Origin: Krasilnikovia cinnamomea
Lineage (GTDB): Bacteria; Actinomycetota; Actinomycetes; Mycobacteriales; Micromonosporaceae
Length of the DNA: 64,000 nt
Reading direction: 5' to 3'
Assembly: GCF_004217545.1 (NCBI RefSeq)
Contig: NZ_SHKY01000001.1
Location: forward strand, 1,922,001 to 1,986,000
The position numbers were made by a program, and so were the translations under genes. The notes beneath the pieces are model-generated. The model worked only from the letters and a program-made list of their open reading frames with translations. It had not been told where the DNA came from and ran no database searches. Within the stretch, counting starts at the first letter, position 1; each line of letters begins with the position of its first letter. Shown here piece after piece: positions 1 to 8,179 of this stretch.

Positions 1-26
1 CCAACGGAACGAGTATGAACAAGTAA
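1..26 (+). CDS. possible 3' end of an upstream gene (partial)
   Basis: A reading frame open from the window edge ends in a TAA whose last base is the A of the next gene's ATG (TAATG overlap). That arrangement usually means translational coupling. In actinobacteria a DUF3105 protein often sits just before DUF305, so this could be its tail, but only seven codons are visible and the identity is a guess. Confidence 0.3.
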
Positions 27-697
27 TGGACACCGACACCGACCCGGACGCGGCGGCCCCGGCCGCCTCGTCCGGCGACGAGCCCCAGCGGCCCACCCGG
101 CGCCGCTGGGGAGTCGGCTGGATCGCCGCGACGCTCGTCCTCGGCCTGGTGGTCGGCGCGACCTTGGGCCTGCTCATCCCCCATTTGCGTACGCCCGCCG
201 ACGACTCGGTCGAGGCCGGCTTCCTGCGTGACATGAGCACCCACCACGCCCAGGCGGTCGAGATGTCGATGATCGCCCACGCGAACTCGACCAACCCGCA
301 GATCGTCACCCTGGCGGGCGACATCGCGCTGACCCAGCATCAGCAGATCGGGTACATGCAGGCGTGGCTGCGGGACTGGGGGCTCAGCCCGACCAGCTCC
401 CAGCCGCCGATGGCGTGGATGCCGGACTCGGCGGGCTCGGTGGTCAACAACCTCATGCCGGGCATGGCCACCCCGGAACAGATGGCCGAGCTGCGCAAGG
501 CCACGGGCAAGGACCTGGACATCCAGTACCTGACCCGCATGCGCGACCACCACCTGGGCGGGGTCCACATGGCGCAGGCGATCATCGACTCCTCGGACGA
601 CGAGGACGTCGTCTGGCTCGCCAAGACGATGGTGAGCGGCCAGCAGTCGGAGCTGGCGTTGATCAACCAGATGCTCGCGCAACTTCAGCAGGCATGA
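26..697 (+). CDS. DUF305 family membrane-anchored protein
   Basis: A 223-residue protein with a charged N-terminal cytoplasmic stretch, one membrane segment at about residues 32-51, and an extracytoplasmic DUF305 domain. The family signature is visible twice: a His-His pair in STHHAQAVEM near residue 73 and a second in MRDHHLGGVHM near residue 175. DUF305 proteins are ferritin-like helical bundles, often found with copper or redox genes; the function is not firmly known. The ATG overlaps the stop of the preceding frame, suggesting an operon that starts outside the window. A strong hairpin follows immediately after the stop. Confidence 0.9.
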   Translation: MDTDTDPDAAAPAASSGDEPQRPTRRRWGVGWIAATLVLGLVVGATLGLLIPHLRTPADDSVEAGFLRDMSTHHAQAVEMSMIAHANSTNPQIVTLAGDIALTQHQQIGYMQAWLRDWGLSPTSSQPPMAWMPDSAGSVVNNLMPGMATPEQMAELRKATGKDLDIQYLTRMRDHHLGGVHMAQAIIDSSDDEDVVWLAKTMVSGQQSELALINQMLAQLQQA

Positions 698-734
698 GAC
701 GGGGCGGGCGGTAAGCACACCCGCCCGCCCCGTC
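698..734. terminator. bidirectional hairpin terminator
   Basis: A perfect 14-bp GC-rich inverted repeat (698-711 with 721-734) with a 9-nt loop lies between the stop codons of two convergent genes. It has no T-run, as is usual for high-GC actinobacteria. It probably ends both transcripts. Confidence 0.8.
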
Positions 735-743
735 ACTCACCTG

Positions 744-1124
744 TCAGGCGGCGACCCGTGGGCTGCAGATCGAGTCAACACCGTCCACGCCGGCACAGAC
801 CTTGTAGTAGGTGATGCGCTCGCCGGAGACGGTCTTCCAACCGTCGCCGCGCTGGCTGCCGTTGCCGTCGCCCACCACGTACTTCGTGCCGGGCGTCGAC
901 GTCCACAGGTGGATACGCAGGCCCTTGTTGTCCGCCGCGTCGTCGTGCACGTACGCCTGAACGTGCCCGTCCAGGACGCAGCCCCAGCCGATCCGGCGGT
1001 CGTAGTCCGGTACGTACTGGCAACTCCCGTGTGCCATCGCCGGGGCCGCGCCGACCAGCACGGACCCGATGCCGACCAGCGCGGCGACGCCCGCGCCGAC
1101 GCGGGTCCTCAGTCCAACCTTCAT
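744..1124 (-). CDS. small secreted protein of unknown function
   Basis: A 126-residue protein with a clear Sec signal peptide (positive MKVGLRTRVG, hydrophobic core, cleavage after APAMA near residue 31). The mature part of about 95 residues carries four cysteines, which would allow two disulfides, and is rich in Gly, Asp and Trp. I do not recognise a family. The ATG follows a good ribosome site (GGGGAGAA). It is convergent with the DUF305 gene and appears to be a single-gene unit. Confidence 0.75.
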   Translation of the reverse strand: MKVGLRTRVGAGVAALVGIGSVLVGAAPAMAHGSCQYVPDYDRRIGWGCVLDGHVQAYVHDDAADNKGLRIHLWTSTPGTKYVVGDGNGSQRGDGWKTVSGERITYYKVCAGVDGVDSICSPRVAA

Positions 1125-1365
1125 GGTTTCTCCCCTCGCGGAACATCAGCGAAGAGGGCACGGCTCCGCCCACCGCACATACAGGACGTGCGCGTGCAGA
1201 CCGCCATAACCCCCGTGTCACGGTCGACAACGCCATGCATCGCCGAACGTATCGAAGACTATGGCTTTCCGACCGGTGGGTGTCAAACCGGCTGGCTGGC
1301 CCAAACGGGCACGGAGCCCCCTCGTCGCGGCTTGGTCATCAGCTTTGCTAGGCTGTCTGCACTGA

Positions 1366-1437
1366 GCCCCCGTAGCTCAGGGGATAGAGCGTCGCCCTCC
1401 GGAGGCGAAAGCGCAGGTTCGAATCCTGCCGGGGGCA
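1366..1437 (+). tRNA. tRNA-Arg (anticodon CCG)
   Basis: The cloverleaf can be drawn in full: acceptor 1366-1372 pairs with 1430-1436 (GCCCCCG/CGGGGGC), anticodon stem 1392-1396 with 1404-1408 and loop CTCCGGA giving anticodon CCG at 1399-1401, T stem 1413-1417 with 1425-1429 around TTCGAAT. The discriminator is A at 1437; the CCA end is not encoded. It reads CGG codons. The gene borders the low-GC region that follows, which fits use of the tRNA as an integration site. Confidence 0.95.
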
Positions 1438-1553
1438 CCGCAATAGAGCCAGTCCCCCGATCACTGATCAGGGGAGCAGGTCGGCGCAAGATCCTCGGCA
1501 CGCTCTCGGATGACTCCCATTCCGCATCGGCCCGGGCTGCGCTCGGGTGAAGC

Positions 1554-2129
1554 ATGAGCGCCCGGCGAGACCTGGAGTTTGACTTCGGGATCACCACCGT
1601 GGACGGTGAACGCGGACGGCGACTCGCAGCCGAACAGACAGCAGCGATCATGGAAGTCCTCGACGGTTCCAGCGCCGCCTGCAGCCACCAGACCAGCCGC
1701 GGCCGGAACCCCGGCAGCCCCTCCGCCGCCACTCACATAGCGACGAGACCCGGCAGGGCGCGCTGCGTTTCAAGACCGATACCGAGGGCGAATTCCAGCA
1801 TCCGGCACCCGATGTACCGAAGCTCATCGCCCTTCCCGCCCTGCCTCGGTCCGGGGGGCCACCGGCTCATGATCGCAAAATTTCCGCACCATGCCGACGA
1901 CTGGAGTGTCATCGCATGGGAGAAGACTGCTCTTGACCTGGCCGAGGCCGCCGGAATCCCGGTACCGAAGAGGCAGCTGGTCGGCGTCGAGGGCAACCCC
2001 GTGCTTCTGCTCGAGCGTTTCGACCGGAAGGGCGCCCATCGCATCGGTTACCTCAGCGCGGTGACCCTTCCGCCACGAACAGCCGATCGCCTGGGCCGAG
2101 ACCGAACCGTGCGATGTGCTCGCGGATGA
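1554..2129 (+). pseudogene. HipA-type toxin kinase remnant
   Basis: The open frame is not an intact gene. Two stretches match the conserved core of HipA serine/threonine kinase toxins but lie in different frames: about 1742-1855 (reading DETRQGALRF onward) and about 1869-2065 (AKFPHHADDW, WEKTALDLAEAAGIPVP, VLLLERFDRKG, RIGYLSAVT). The first ~45 codons (GITTVDGERGRRLAAEQT) look like the start of some other small protein. The C-terminal catalytic half of HipA and any HipB antitoxin are missing. This is debris of a toxin-antitoxin locus, placed between a tRNA and a restriction system. Confidence 0.75.
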
Positions 2130-2397
2130 TTCACGTCAGCACCGGCGAGCAGCACCGCCCAAATCGACGCAACCTTCACCGGTGGCTATTGCACTGCCCG
2201 AGCGGCGTCGAGGGAACGAACGGTGAAACGATAGGTGTGCAGACCTGCGCGGTAATGTGAGGAAGCTTCCCGATCGTCGCCAGGAGATCCCGTCCGAAAC
2301 GTCACGTAAGTGCACAGTACGATAAGATTTCCCATCTCTCACACTTAGGTTTCTCTACCTGCCACGGATGCCAGCGTCTGGATGGAGACCTTGACTG

Positions 2398-5130
2398 ATG
2401 AGCCCGGCCGGACCGAACGAAGCTGCCACCAGAGCACAACTTATCGACAACCAGCTGGCGAGTGCCGGATGGAACGCCACGGGGGAAGATCTCGAAGCCG
2501 AATACCGCGTTGAATCGCGCGGATCCGCGGGCCAGGGATTCGTGGACTATGCATTGCGCGGCGAAGACGGCAGAGTGGTAGGAATTGTCGAGGCGAAGCG
2601 AAGCTCTCGCGATCCGATCGTTGGCAAAGAGCAGGCACGTCTTTACGCCGATGCAATCGAACAGCAGCAGGGGCTTAGGCCTGTCATCTTCCTTGCGAAC
2701 GGCTATCGAATCCTGTACAGCGACGGAATCGGTGACGCTAGGCAAGTCGGCGCCTTCTTCTCCCCCGAGGACATCGCCCGCCGGCTGTTTCAACGCGAGA
2801 ATCGTTCCAGGCTCGCCGCTGTCGAAATCAACTCGAAGATCGTCAACCGGCCGTACCAGCTAGAAGCACTACGTCGGGCCCACGAGACTTTGGACGAGGG
2901 CAAGCGACGCCTCCTCTGGGTGATGGCGACCGGGACGGGAAAGACCCGTACGGCGGCCGCATTTGTGGACACGGTTATCCGGGCCAGATGGGCACAACGA
3001 GTTCTCTTCGTAGTGGATCGCAACACACTCGCAACTCAGGCACTGGACGCATTTCGAGAGTTCCTACCCGGTGAGCCGGCCGAGCAGATTCGAACGTCAA
3101 CGTACGACAACAGCAAGCGAATCTATGTCGCAACACTACAAACCATGCAAGACTTCTACCAAGAATTCACGGCGGGCGCATTCGACATAATTGTGATCGA
3201 CGAATGCCATAGATCCATTTACCACAAGTGGAAGTCAGTACTCACCTACTTTGACGCATATCTAGTAGGGCTTACTGCCACACCTGCCGACTTTATCGAC
3301 CGGAATACCTTCGATTTCTTCGGATGCCAAGATCGTCTCCCGACGTTCGCCTACGACCTCGAACAGGCCGTTGAAGACAAGAACCTCGTCCCATACGAGG
3401 CCTACCACGCTCGCACCCAGATCCAGATCGAGGGAATTCACGGCTCCGAGTTGCCACCGCAGGTCAAAGCGCAGCTGGAGGAAGAGGGGATCGACCCGGA
3501 TGACCTCAACTTCGAGGGCACTCAGCTAGAGCGTCGAGTCACCAACCGCGAGACCACTCGACTCATCGTGCGTGAATTCTTTGACAACGCTCTTGCCGAC
3601 CCGTCTGGAAGCCTGCCGGGAAAGAGCATCATCTTTGCGATTAGCCACAAGCACGCCGTTCGGCTCCTTGAGATCTTCAACGAAATGTATCCTCAGCACA
3701 TCGGCCTAGCCGAGGTTATCGACTCTCATATGGAGGACACCGAATCTCTCATCAGGCGCTTCAAGCGTGACCCGTTCCCCCGGATAGCAATTTCGGTCGA
3801 CATGCTCGACACTGGCGTTGACGTTCCCACGGTTGTGAATCTCGGCTTCCTGAAACCCGTGTTCTCACGAATCAAGTTTTGGCAGATGATCGGCCGAGGA
3901 ACTCGGGTGGTTAGCGAAACCAATGCTAAGGAGTGGTGCCCCGCCGACGCAAAGAAGGTATTTCGGATCTTGGACTTCTGGGACAACTTCAACCGATTCC
4001 AGCTAGACCCGGAGGGCGTGGAGCCATCCGCTTCCACTCCGGTCGCAGTACGCAAGTTCAGATTGCTCCTACAAGCTGTTGTAGGAGCCCGGCAGGTCGG
4101 CCGCCCAGATCTAGAAGAAACATTGATTTCTGAGCTCCGCGGCATGGTCGACAGCCTGCCGATGGAGAGCCCGCTCGTTCGGGCGGAAGGCGAACTGATC
4201 GAGCAGGTCGCTCGTGAAAACTACTGGCTTCAACTGACGCCACAGAAGCTTCAGACCCTCAAATTAGAGTTCGCCCCTCTAATGCGCTTCCTTCCGCGTG
4301 TCGACGTCGCACGTGAGACATACTCGAATCACTGCCTGTCCGCGATCGTTGCCATCCTCGATGAGGATGACGACAAGATCGAGCGGGCGCAAGAGAAGAT
4401 GCTGGACGACCTTCGGCATCTACCTGTCGATCACCCAGACCTGGAGCGGGAGAAGGCGTTCCTGATCGATGTGCACAGGGAACGCATTTCGCCCCCACGT
4501 ACGCCAGACGAGGTTTGGACTCTCCGCAGCCGGTTCGAACGGTTCATGCGCCTGCGAGAACCCGAGCCGCAACATCTCATCACCCTGGACCTCGACGACG
4601 TGTTCGAGCAGCGTGACTGGATCGTTGTCGGGCCGGAATCGCGCGAATTTGATCTGGACGATTACCGGCGCGAGGTCGAGGATCGTGTCCGGATGCTGGC
4701 ACAGACTCATCCGGCTATGTTGCGCCTCGCCACCGGACAGCAGCTGACAGACCAAGACCTAATGTCCATTGAGGCGGTGCTAGACGAACCCGAGCTTTAC
4801 ATTACGGAGTCAACCCTACGACGCACCTATTCGGCGCCACATGGCTCCTTCACTACGCTCCTCCGTCATGCGTTGAAGGTCGAGAAGCTTCCGTCACGTG
4901 AAGAAGCCATCAACGATGCTGTGGCGGCGTTGACCCACAGTCGAAATCTGACAGCAGACCAGATCCTCTTTGTTCGCCTCTTCGCGCGCAGGCTAATACA
5001 GGTGGGACGCGTAGAACGCCAAGATCTCTATGAAGTGCCCTTCAGCAGGTTGGGCGGGGATGTTGAACAGAAGCTCTCGCCTAACGACCTTGAAGAATTG
5101 CTGGCCCTCAATTCGATGTTTGGGATGTAA
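2398..5130 (+). CDS. hsdR: type I restriction endonuclease subunit R
   Basis: A 910-residue HsdR. The N-terminal nuclease domain shows the PD-(D/E)xK pattern (FVDYALRG near residue 47, then GIVEAKRSS near 63). A superfamily 2 helicase follows: Walker A ATGTGKT near residue 176, DECH box near 268, motif III GLTATP, and a C-terminal helicase lobe with QMIGRGTR near residue 500. The last ~250 residues match the EcoEI-type R C-terminal region. The subunit translocates DNA and cleaves far from the recognition site. The ATG follows a GGAGACC site. The stop is 2 nt before the next GTG, so the two genes are coupled. GC is clearly lower than in neighbours, indicating transfer. Confidence 0.93.
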   Translation: MSPAGPNEAATRAQLIDNQLASAGWNATGEDLEAEYRVESRGSAGQGFVDYALRGEDGRVVGIVEAKRSSRDPIVGKEQARLYADAIEQQQGLRPVIFLANGYRILYSDGIGDARQVGAFFSPEDIARRLFQRENRSRLAAVEINSKIVNRPYQLEALRRAHETLDEGKRRLLWVMATGTGKTRTAAAFVDTVIRARWAQRVLFVVDRNTLATQALDAFREFLPGEPAEQIRTSTYDNSKRIYVATLQTMQDFYQEFTAGAFDIIVIDECHRSIYHKWKSVLTYFDAYLVGLTATPADFIDRNTFDFFGCQDRLPTFAYDLEQAVEDKNLVPYEAYHARTQIQIEGIHGSELPPQVKAQLEEEGIDPDDLNFEGTQLERRVTNRETTRLIVREFFDNALADPSGSLPGKSIIFAISHKHAVRLLEIFNEMYPQHIGLAEVIDSHMEDTESLIRRFKRDPFPRIAISVDMLDTGVDVPTVVNLGFLKPVFSRIKFWQMIGRGTRVVSETNAKEWCPADAKKVFRILDFWDNFNRFQLDPEGVEPSASTPVAVRKFRLLLQAVVGARQVGRPDLEETLISELRGMVDSLPMESPLVRAEGELIEQVARENYWLQLTPQKLQTLKLEFAPLMRFLPRVDVARETYSNHCLSAIVAILDEDDDKIERAQEKMLDDLRHLPVDHPDLEREKAFLIDVHRERISPPRTPDEVWTLRSRFERFMRLREPEPQHLITLDLDDVFEQRDWIVVGPESREFDLDDYRREVEDRVRMLAQTHPAMLRLATGQQLTDQDLMSIEAVLDEPELYITESTLRRTYSAPHGSFTTLLRHALKVEKLPSREEAINDAVAALTHSRNLTADQILFVRLFARRLIQVGRVERQDLYEVPFSRLGGDVEQKLSPNDLEELLALNSMFGM

Positions 5131-5132
5131 CT

Positions 5133-7097
5133 GTGCTCCGATCTGACCTCCGCAAGAAGATTGATGCCCTCTGGAACAAGTTCTGGTCCGGCGGTCTGGC
5201 CAATCCGCTGATGGCGATTGATCAAATGAACTATCTGATCTTCTTGAAGCGACTCGAGGACAAGGACAACGCTGCCGCCCAGAGCGCGAGGGCTCGCGGC
5301 CAAAAGTACGTGTCTCTATACGCCGCCGAAGACGCCCAGGACTGCCGGTGGTCCTACTGGCGGAACTTGCCGGGCGACGAGATGGTCCCCCACGTGCAGG
5401 GCCGTGTATTTCGCTGGATGAAGGGTCTCGCTCCCGAGAACCATGCGTTTACTCAGTACCTCGAGGATGCGACCTTCCTCATCCAGAAGCCAAGCCTACT
5501 GGTCGAGGCAGTAAATATCATTGACGACCTTGCGATCGCGGATCAAAACATCGATACGCAAGGAGATATCTATGAGTACATGTTGAGTCGGCTCTCTGTA
5601 GCGGGTCAAATAGGCCAGTTCAGAACACCGCGGCACATCATCCGTGCGATGGTCGAGCTGGCCGACCTGCGGTTCGGTCAGCGGGTGCTCGACCCTGCCT
5701 GCGGTACCGGCGGGTTCCTGATCGCCGCATACCAAAATCTGATCGCCCAGGGCACATCTGCTGAGTTCCTGACGACCGACGAAGACGGTGCCATCCATGG
5801 CCTGGTCGGCGACCGCCTAACCGAAAGCCAATGGGAGTGGTTGCGCACGGCTAGTCTGGCAGGATACGACTTCGACCCCTCCATGGTCCGTATCGCGGCT
5901 ATGAACATGGTTCTCCATGGAATTGAAACTCCGCAAGTGAACTACGCCGACGCGCTTGGGAAGTCCTTTTCTCACGCTGCGCGCGCTCAGGTTGTTCTGG
6001 CCAACCCGCCGTTCAGTGGGTCGGTCGAGTCGTCAGAGATTTCTGACGAATTTCGATTCTCCACCAAGAAGACGGAGCAGCTCTTTCTTCAGCTGTTCGA
6101 GGATGTTCTCACCCCCGGTGGACGAGCCGTTGTGATCGTCCCTCAGGGCATACTTCTCGGAAATCACCCCATCCCTACCTCTCTGCGCCAACGCCTCATC
6201 GAAAACAATGTTCTGGAGGCGGTAATCGCTTTGCCCCATTCGACGTTCAAGCCATATGCGAGTGTTGCCACGGCGATCCTCGTTTTCCGAAAGGGCGGCT
6301 CAACCGAACGGGTTTGGATGTATCAGGTTGAAGAGGATGGCTTCACCCAGAACGCGGCTCGGTTGCCTATTGCTGAGTCCGACCTTCCGGATCTTCACAC
6401 CCAATGGTCAAGGCGAAGCAGCGCCGATTACTCGCCCGCTCCGGGTAAGCATGGGTGGGTGGAGCTGAGCGCCATTCGGAAGCGGGGATTGGAGCTGTGG
6501 CCACAGCTTTACCTCCGCTCGCAAGAGGTTGATCAGCGGTTCCCAACGGCGTCGTTGAAGGATCTCTGCAACATCAGCAAGGGACAGCTTCCGGCAAGCA
6601 AGGCCGTCCCGGGCGGAGAATATCGCCTTGTCACGACTTCGGAGGAACCCAAGTTCGCTGATTCATATCACGCTGAAGGCGAGTCCATCTGCATTCCCCT
6701 CGTCTCATCGACTGGCCATGGGCACGCCAGCATCAAGCGATTGACCTACGTTCCTTCAGGAAAATTTTCGGCCGCCACAATCGTGGCGATCCTGCAAGTG
6801 AAAGATCCAGGCAAGGTACACCCGCGGTTCCTTTACTACTATCTTGAAGCACACAAGGACGAGATCCTCGTGCCGCTGATGAAGGGGTCGGCGAACGTCT
6901 CCTTGAGCCTCTCAAAGATCGGATCCGTGTCAGTCCCGGTTCCGGATCCACAGGATCAGATGGCATATATTTCCACCTTGGCGGACATCGACGATTCGAT
7001 CACACAGCTAAACCAGCAGGTCGAGCTCATGCGAGAGCAGAGGTTCGGCGAGTTCGAGCTCTTTCGATCGAGCTTCTCAGCCTCCCAAGAGAGCTGA
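5133..7097 (+). CDS. type I modification methylase fused to a single specificity domain
   Basis: A 654-residue fusion. The N-terminal part is an HsdM N6-adenine methyltransferase: helical HsdM_N domain, SAM motif DPACGTGGF near residue 187 and catalytic ANPPF near residue 289. From about residue 468 to the end there is one HsdS-type target-recognition domain with its long helix (ISTLADIDDSITQLNQQVEL). No separate hsdS exists nearby. Ordinary HsdS has two such domains; one per M suggests that two copies of this protein form the specificity unit and read a symmetric bipartite site. The start is a GTG 2 nt after the hsdR stop. The R-before-M order is also less common. Confidence 0.9.
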   Translation: MLRSDLRKKIDALWNKFWSGGLANPLMAIDQMNYLIFLKRLEDKDNAAAQSARARGQKYVSLYAAEDAQDCRWSYWRNLPGDEMVPHVQGRVFRWMKGLAPENHAFTQYLEDATFLIQKPSLLVEAVNIIDDLAIADQNIDTQGDIYEYMLSRLSVAGQIGQFRTPRHIIRAMVELADLRFGQRVLDPACGTGGFLIAAYQNLIAQGTSAEFLTTDEDGAIHGLVGDRLTESQWEWLRTASLAGYDFDPSMVRIAAMNMVLHGIETPQVNYADALGKSFSHAARAQVVLANPPFSGSVESSEISDEFRFSTKKTEQLFLQLFEDVLTPGGRAVVIVPQGILLGNHPIPTSLRQRLIENNVLEAVIALPHSTFKPYASVATAILVFRKGGSTERVWMYQVEEDGFTQNAARLPIAESDLPDLHTQWSRRSSADYSPAPGKHGWVELSAIRKRGLELWPQLYLRSQEVDQRFPTASLKDLCNISKGQLPASKAVPGGEYRLVTTSEEPKFADSYHAEGESICIPLVSSTGHGHASIKRLTYVPSGKFSAATIVAILQVKDPGKVHPRFLYYYLEAHKDEILVPLMKGSANVSLSLSKIGSVSVPVPDPQDQMAYISTLADIDDSITQLNQQVELMREQRFGEFELFRSSFSASQES

Positions 7098-7134
7098 TTG
7101 GCCGGAGCGCTTCGCGTTGGGCGTCGCAGCGGCC

Positions 7135-7980
7135 CTATTCGATGGACGGTTCCGCCGTGGCGGTCTTGCCTGTCGCGGGCGGCGTGCTGACGGTCGCCCA
7201 GACCAGCTTGCCGGTCCGGGTGGGCAGCGCGCCCCACGCGTCGGCCAGGCTGTGCACCAGTCCCAGGCCCAGCCCCTGACGGGCCGGGTCGCCCGGGTCT
7301 CCGGCCACGTACCTGGGTGCGGGCGGGATGTCAGGACTGCGGTCGTGCACGGTCAGGTGCAGCCCTGCTCGACGGCGGGAGACGGCCACGTCGATGCGGG
7401 AGCGCGCGTGGTCGATGGCGTTGGCGACCAGCTCGGCCAGCACGGCGGTGGCGGGCTGCACCAGCTCCGGAAGATTCCAGCTGGCACAGGCGTAGTCGAT
7501 GACCGCAGGGACCTCGGCCAGCGCGTCGGGATCGGGCGCCAGATGTATGGTGAGCCGCTCTGGGTGGGCGGCGGAGGCGATCAAGGCCGCGCGGGCCTCC
7601 GGCACGGTGGCGTAGATCGGCAGGAACCAGCGGGCGCCGCGCCGGCGCAGGACGGCGGCCAGCGGCGCGGCGCTCGGCAGGCAGACCACGACCGGCACGG
7701 GCGGGCGCCGCCGCTCGCCCCAGGACCGGGCGGTGCTCCACAACGGGGCGCTGGCGCCCTGCGGGTCGCTGAGATCGTGGAGGTCCACGATGAGCCCGGA
7801 CGGCTGGTCGGCGAAGCATTTCCGCAGGACCTCGACCGCTGACGCGCTCAGGTCGACATCCCAACGGCCATGCACGGCGACCTCGGTGATGGCGGTGTAG
7901 AAGTCGCTGACCGCGGTGACCGCCTGACCGATCGATCCGGCCCCGGGGAAAAGCAGGAAGGGTGACTCGTCGCGTCGCAT
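7135..7980 (-). CDS. STAS-like/HATPase anti-sigma type regulator
   Basis: A 281-residue soluble protein. Residues ~1-130 resemble a degenerate STAS-type fold (WDVDLSASAVEVL, LIVDLHDLSDPQGAS) lacking the usual phospho-serine motif. Residues ~145-260 form a GHKL ATPase of the RsbW/SpoIIAB class: N-box ELVANAIDHA, altered G1 (VHDRSPD) and G2 GLGLGLVHSLA. Such proteins bind or phosphorylate partners in sigma-factor switches. The ATG at 7980 is preferred over an upstream start because GGGGAGAGG sits just before it. It is divergent from the histidine kinase gene. No sigma factor lies nearby, so the target is unknown. Confidence 0.8.
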   Translation of the reverse strand: MRRDESPFLLFPGAGSIGQAVTAVSDFYTAITEVAVHGRWDVDLSASAVEVLRKCFADQPSGLIVDLHDLSDPQGASAPLWSTARSWGERRRPPVPVVVCLPSAAPLAAVLRRRGARWFLPIYATVPEARAALIASAAHPERLTIHLAPDPDALAEVPAVIDYACASWNLPELVQPATAVLAELVANAIDHARSRIDVAVSRRRAGLHLTVHDRSPDIPPAPRYVAGDPGDPARQGLGLGLVHSLADAWGALPTRTGKLVWATVSTPPATGKTATAEPSIE

Positions 7981-8179
7981 GATCCCTCTCCCCAAGCACG
8001 AGACCCTCGGCCAGAAGTCTCCCGGTTTCCATCTCGTTTGCCCCTCAGCGCGACCGTTCAACCGTCGAGATCGACGATCCTCACCCCGGTCGTTGTATGC
8101 CCAACTGCGATAAATGGTTCCTTACACCCAAGGACTACTAGGGTGGAGTGCGTTGGCCCGTCCGCAGGAAGACCGAGAC

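Noticed and set aside
2136..2342. 68-residue minus-strand frame between the HipA remnant and hsdR
   Set aside because: No ribosome site or recognisable feature. The region more likely holds the hsdR promoter.
7098..7134. Search for an attR copy of the tRNA-Arg end after the restriction operon
   Set aside because: No match to the tRNA 3' end was seen by eye near 7.1 kb.
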